This document shows, in pieces, positions 6,887-7,138 of a stretch of DNA of 7,138 nucleotides. The position numbers were made by a program, and so were the translations under genes. Position 1 is the first letter of the stretch. Each line of letters opens with the position of its first letter. The stretch comes from an uncultured Clostridia bacterium (lineage in GTDB: Bacteria > Bacillota > Clostridia > UBA1381), in NCBI GenBank assembly GCA_945948775.1, contig CAMFCK010000039.1, positions 1 through 7,138 on the forward strand, read 5' to 3'. The notes beneath the pieces are model-generated. The model had not been told where the DNA came from. It saw only the letters and a program-made list of their open reading frames with translations, and did no database searches.

Positions 6887-6891
6887 GATTT

Positions 6892-6968
6892 GGCGGTATA
6901 GCTCAGTTGGCTAGAGCATGCGGTTCATACCCGCAGTGTCAGTGGTTCAAATCCACTTACCGCTACCA
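6892..6968 (+). tRNA. tRNA-Met (anticodon CAT, elongator type)
   Basis: A 77-nt tRNA with the 3' CCA encoded. The cloverleaf is complete: acceptor GGCGGTA with TACCGCT (one G-U wobble at pair 1-72), D stem GCTC/GAGC, anticodon stem TGCGG/CCGCA with loop TTCATAC giving anticodon CAT at 6926-6928, a 5-base variable loop, and T stem AGTGG/CCACT with loop TTCAAAT. It lacks the unpaired C1-A72 of bacterial initiator tRNAs, and the sequence resembles the Firmicute elongator tRNA-Met rather than the CAT tRNA-Ile2 that is lysidine-modified (anticodon loop CTCATAA as I know it). It has its own consensus promoter and a downstream intrinsic terminator. Confidence 0.96.
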
Positions 6969-6971
6969 CGC

Positions 6972-7006
6972 TGCGGCGAATCTTTTGGTTCGCCGCATTT
7001 TCGTTT
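6972..7006 (+). terminator. Intrinsic terminator of tRNA-Met
   Basis: TGCGGCGAA (6972-6980) pairs perfectly with TTCGCCGCA (6989-6997) around an 8-base loop, followed by the T-rich TTTTCGTTT. It begins 3 bases after the tRNA CCA. It could also end transcripts reading through from the kinase operon, which has no terminator of its own. Confidence 0.88.
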
Positions 7007-7039
7007 GTGAAAAATACTGCTGCGGCTCTGCCTTTGGGC

Positions 7040-7068
7040 ATATCAGGCATCATCGCCTGATATTTTTT
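7040..7068 (+). terminator. Second, terminator-like hairpin
   Basis: ATATCAGGC (7040-7048) pairs perfectly with GCCTGATAT (7055-7063) around a 6-base loop, running into a TTTTTT tract at 7063-7068. This is a good intrinsic terminator for rightward transcription, about 40 bp after the first, so it may be a backup. It has no T tract for leftward reading. Confidence 0.7.
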
Positions 7069-7089
7069 ATTTATATAATGCTCGCTGAA

Positions 7090-7114
7090 CAAATGCGATT
7101 TTCAATCGCATTTG
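7090..7114. repeat. Perfect 11-bp inverted repeat without a T tract
   Basis: CAAATGCGATT (7090-7100) and AATCGCATTTG (7104-7114) are perfect reverse complements around a 3-base TTC loop. Neither side is followed by a T run, so it is not a standard terminator. It could be an intergenic repeat element, an RNA-stabilising hairpin, or the 3' end of something entering from the right. The rest of 6998-7138 shows no open frame or RNA gene that I can recognise. Confidence 0.75.
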
Positions 7115-7138
7115 GAAAAATTATGACTATTGTCAAAA

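Noticed and set aside
6892..6968. The CAT anticodon tRNA as initiator tRNA-fMet or as tRNA-Ile2
   Set aside because: The first base pair is G-U rather than the unpaired C-A of bacterial initiators, and the anticodon loop TTCATAC and acceptor GGCGGTA fit elongator tRNA-Met of Firmicutes rather than tRNA-Ile2. The G-U at 1-72 is, as I recall, usual for this tRNA and is not a defect.
7124..7136. A TGAC-TATT-GTCA inverted repeat, and a minus-strand TTGACA that could be a -35 box
   Set aside because: The arms are only 4 bp, and no -10 hexamer lies at the right spacing to the left of TTGACA on the minus strand, so neither an operator nor a promoter can be supported at the window edge.

Overview
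The window looks like chromosomal DNA of a low-to-moderate GC Firmicute, most likely a member of the Clostridia. I infer this from the strong AGGAGG-type ribosome binding sites, a SpoVB/YtgP-type MOP flippase, an AT-rich intergenic region with sigma-A-like promoters, a PhoP-type (TTTACA, 11-bp phased) operator, and an elongator tRNA-Met of the Firmicutes type with an encoded CCA. Nothing identifies the species. I see no mobile element, CRISPR array or phage gene.

Layout. Positions 1-962 (minus strand) hold the N-terminal 320 codons of Tex, cut by the left edge. Upstream of it, 23 bp away and on the same strand, is a multi-spanning lipid-linked oligosaccharide flippase of the SpoVB/MurJ(YtgP) type (986-2683), starting at TTG. 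The two probably share one transcript read leftward from a promoter at 2746-2774. A divergent intergenic region (2684-2958) follows. It holds that promoter, three perfectly phased TTTACA repeats that look like a Pho-regulon operator, and a promoter for the rightward genes. Rightward, 2959-6806 encodes a tight three-gene operon: a Na+/phosphate cotransporter with a fused C-terminal PhoU domain, a PhoB/PhoP-type response regulator, and a PhoR-type sensor kinase (20-bp overlap with the regulator gene). Then come a consensus promoter, a tRNA-Met(CAT) gene and an intrinsic terminator, followed by a second terminator-like hairpin and a third, perfect hairpin up to the right edge.

How the genes fit together. 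The rightward operon reads as a self-contained phosphate-starvation module. PhoR senses limitation and phosphorylates the response regulator. The regulator would bind the TTTACA repeats upstream of its own operon, raising synthesis of the transporter and of the two-component system. The transporter carries its own PhoU domain, which may both gate uptake and signal phosphate sufficiency. The leftward pair (flippase and Tex) are housekeeping genes. The most interesting points are the Pho-box array, the transporter-PhoU plus PAS-less PhoR arrangement, and a 7-bp inverted repeat bracketing the -10 box of the tRNA promoter. The rest of the window looks ordinary.
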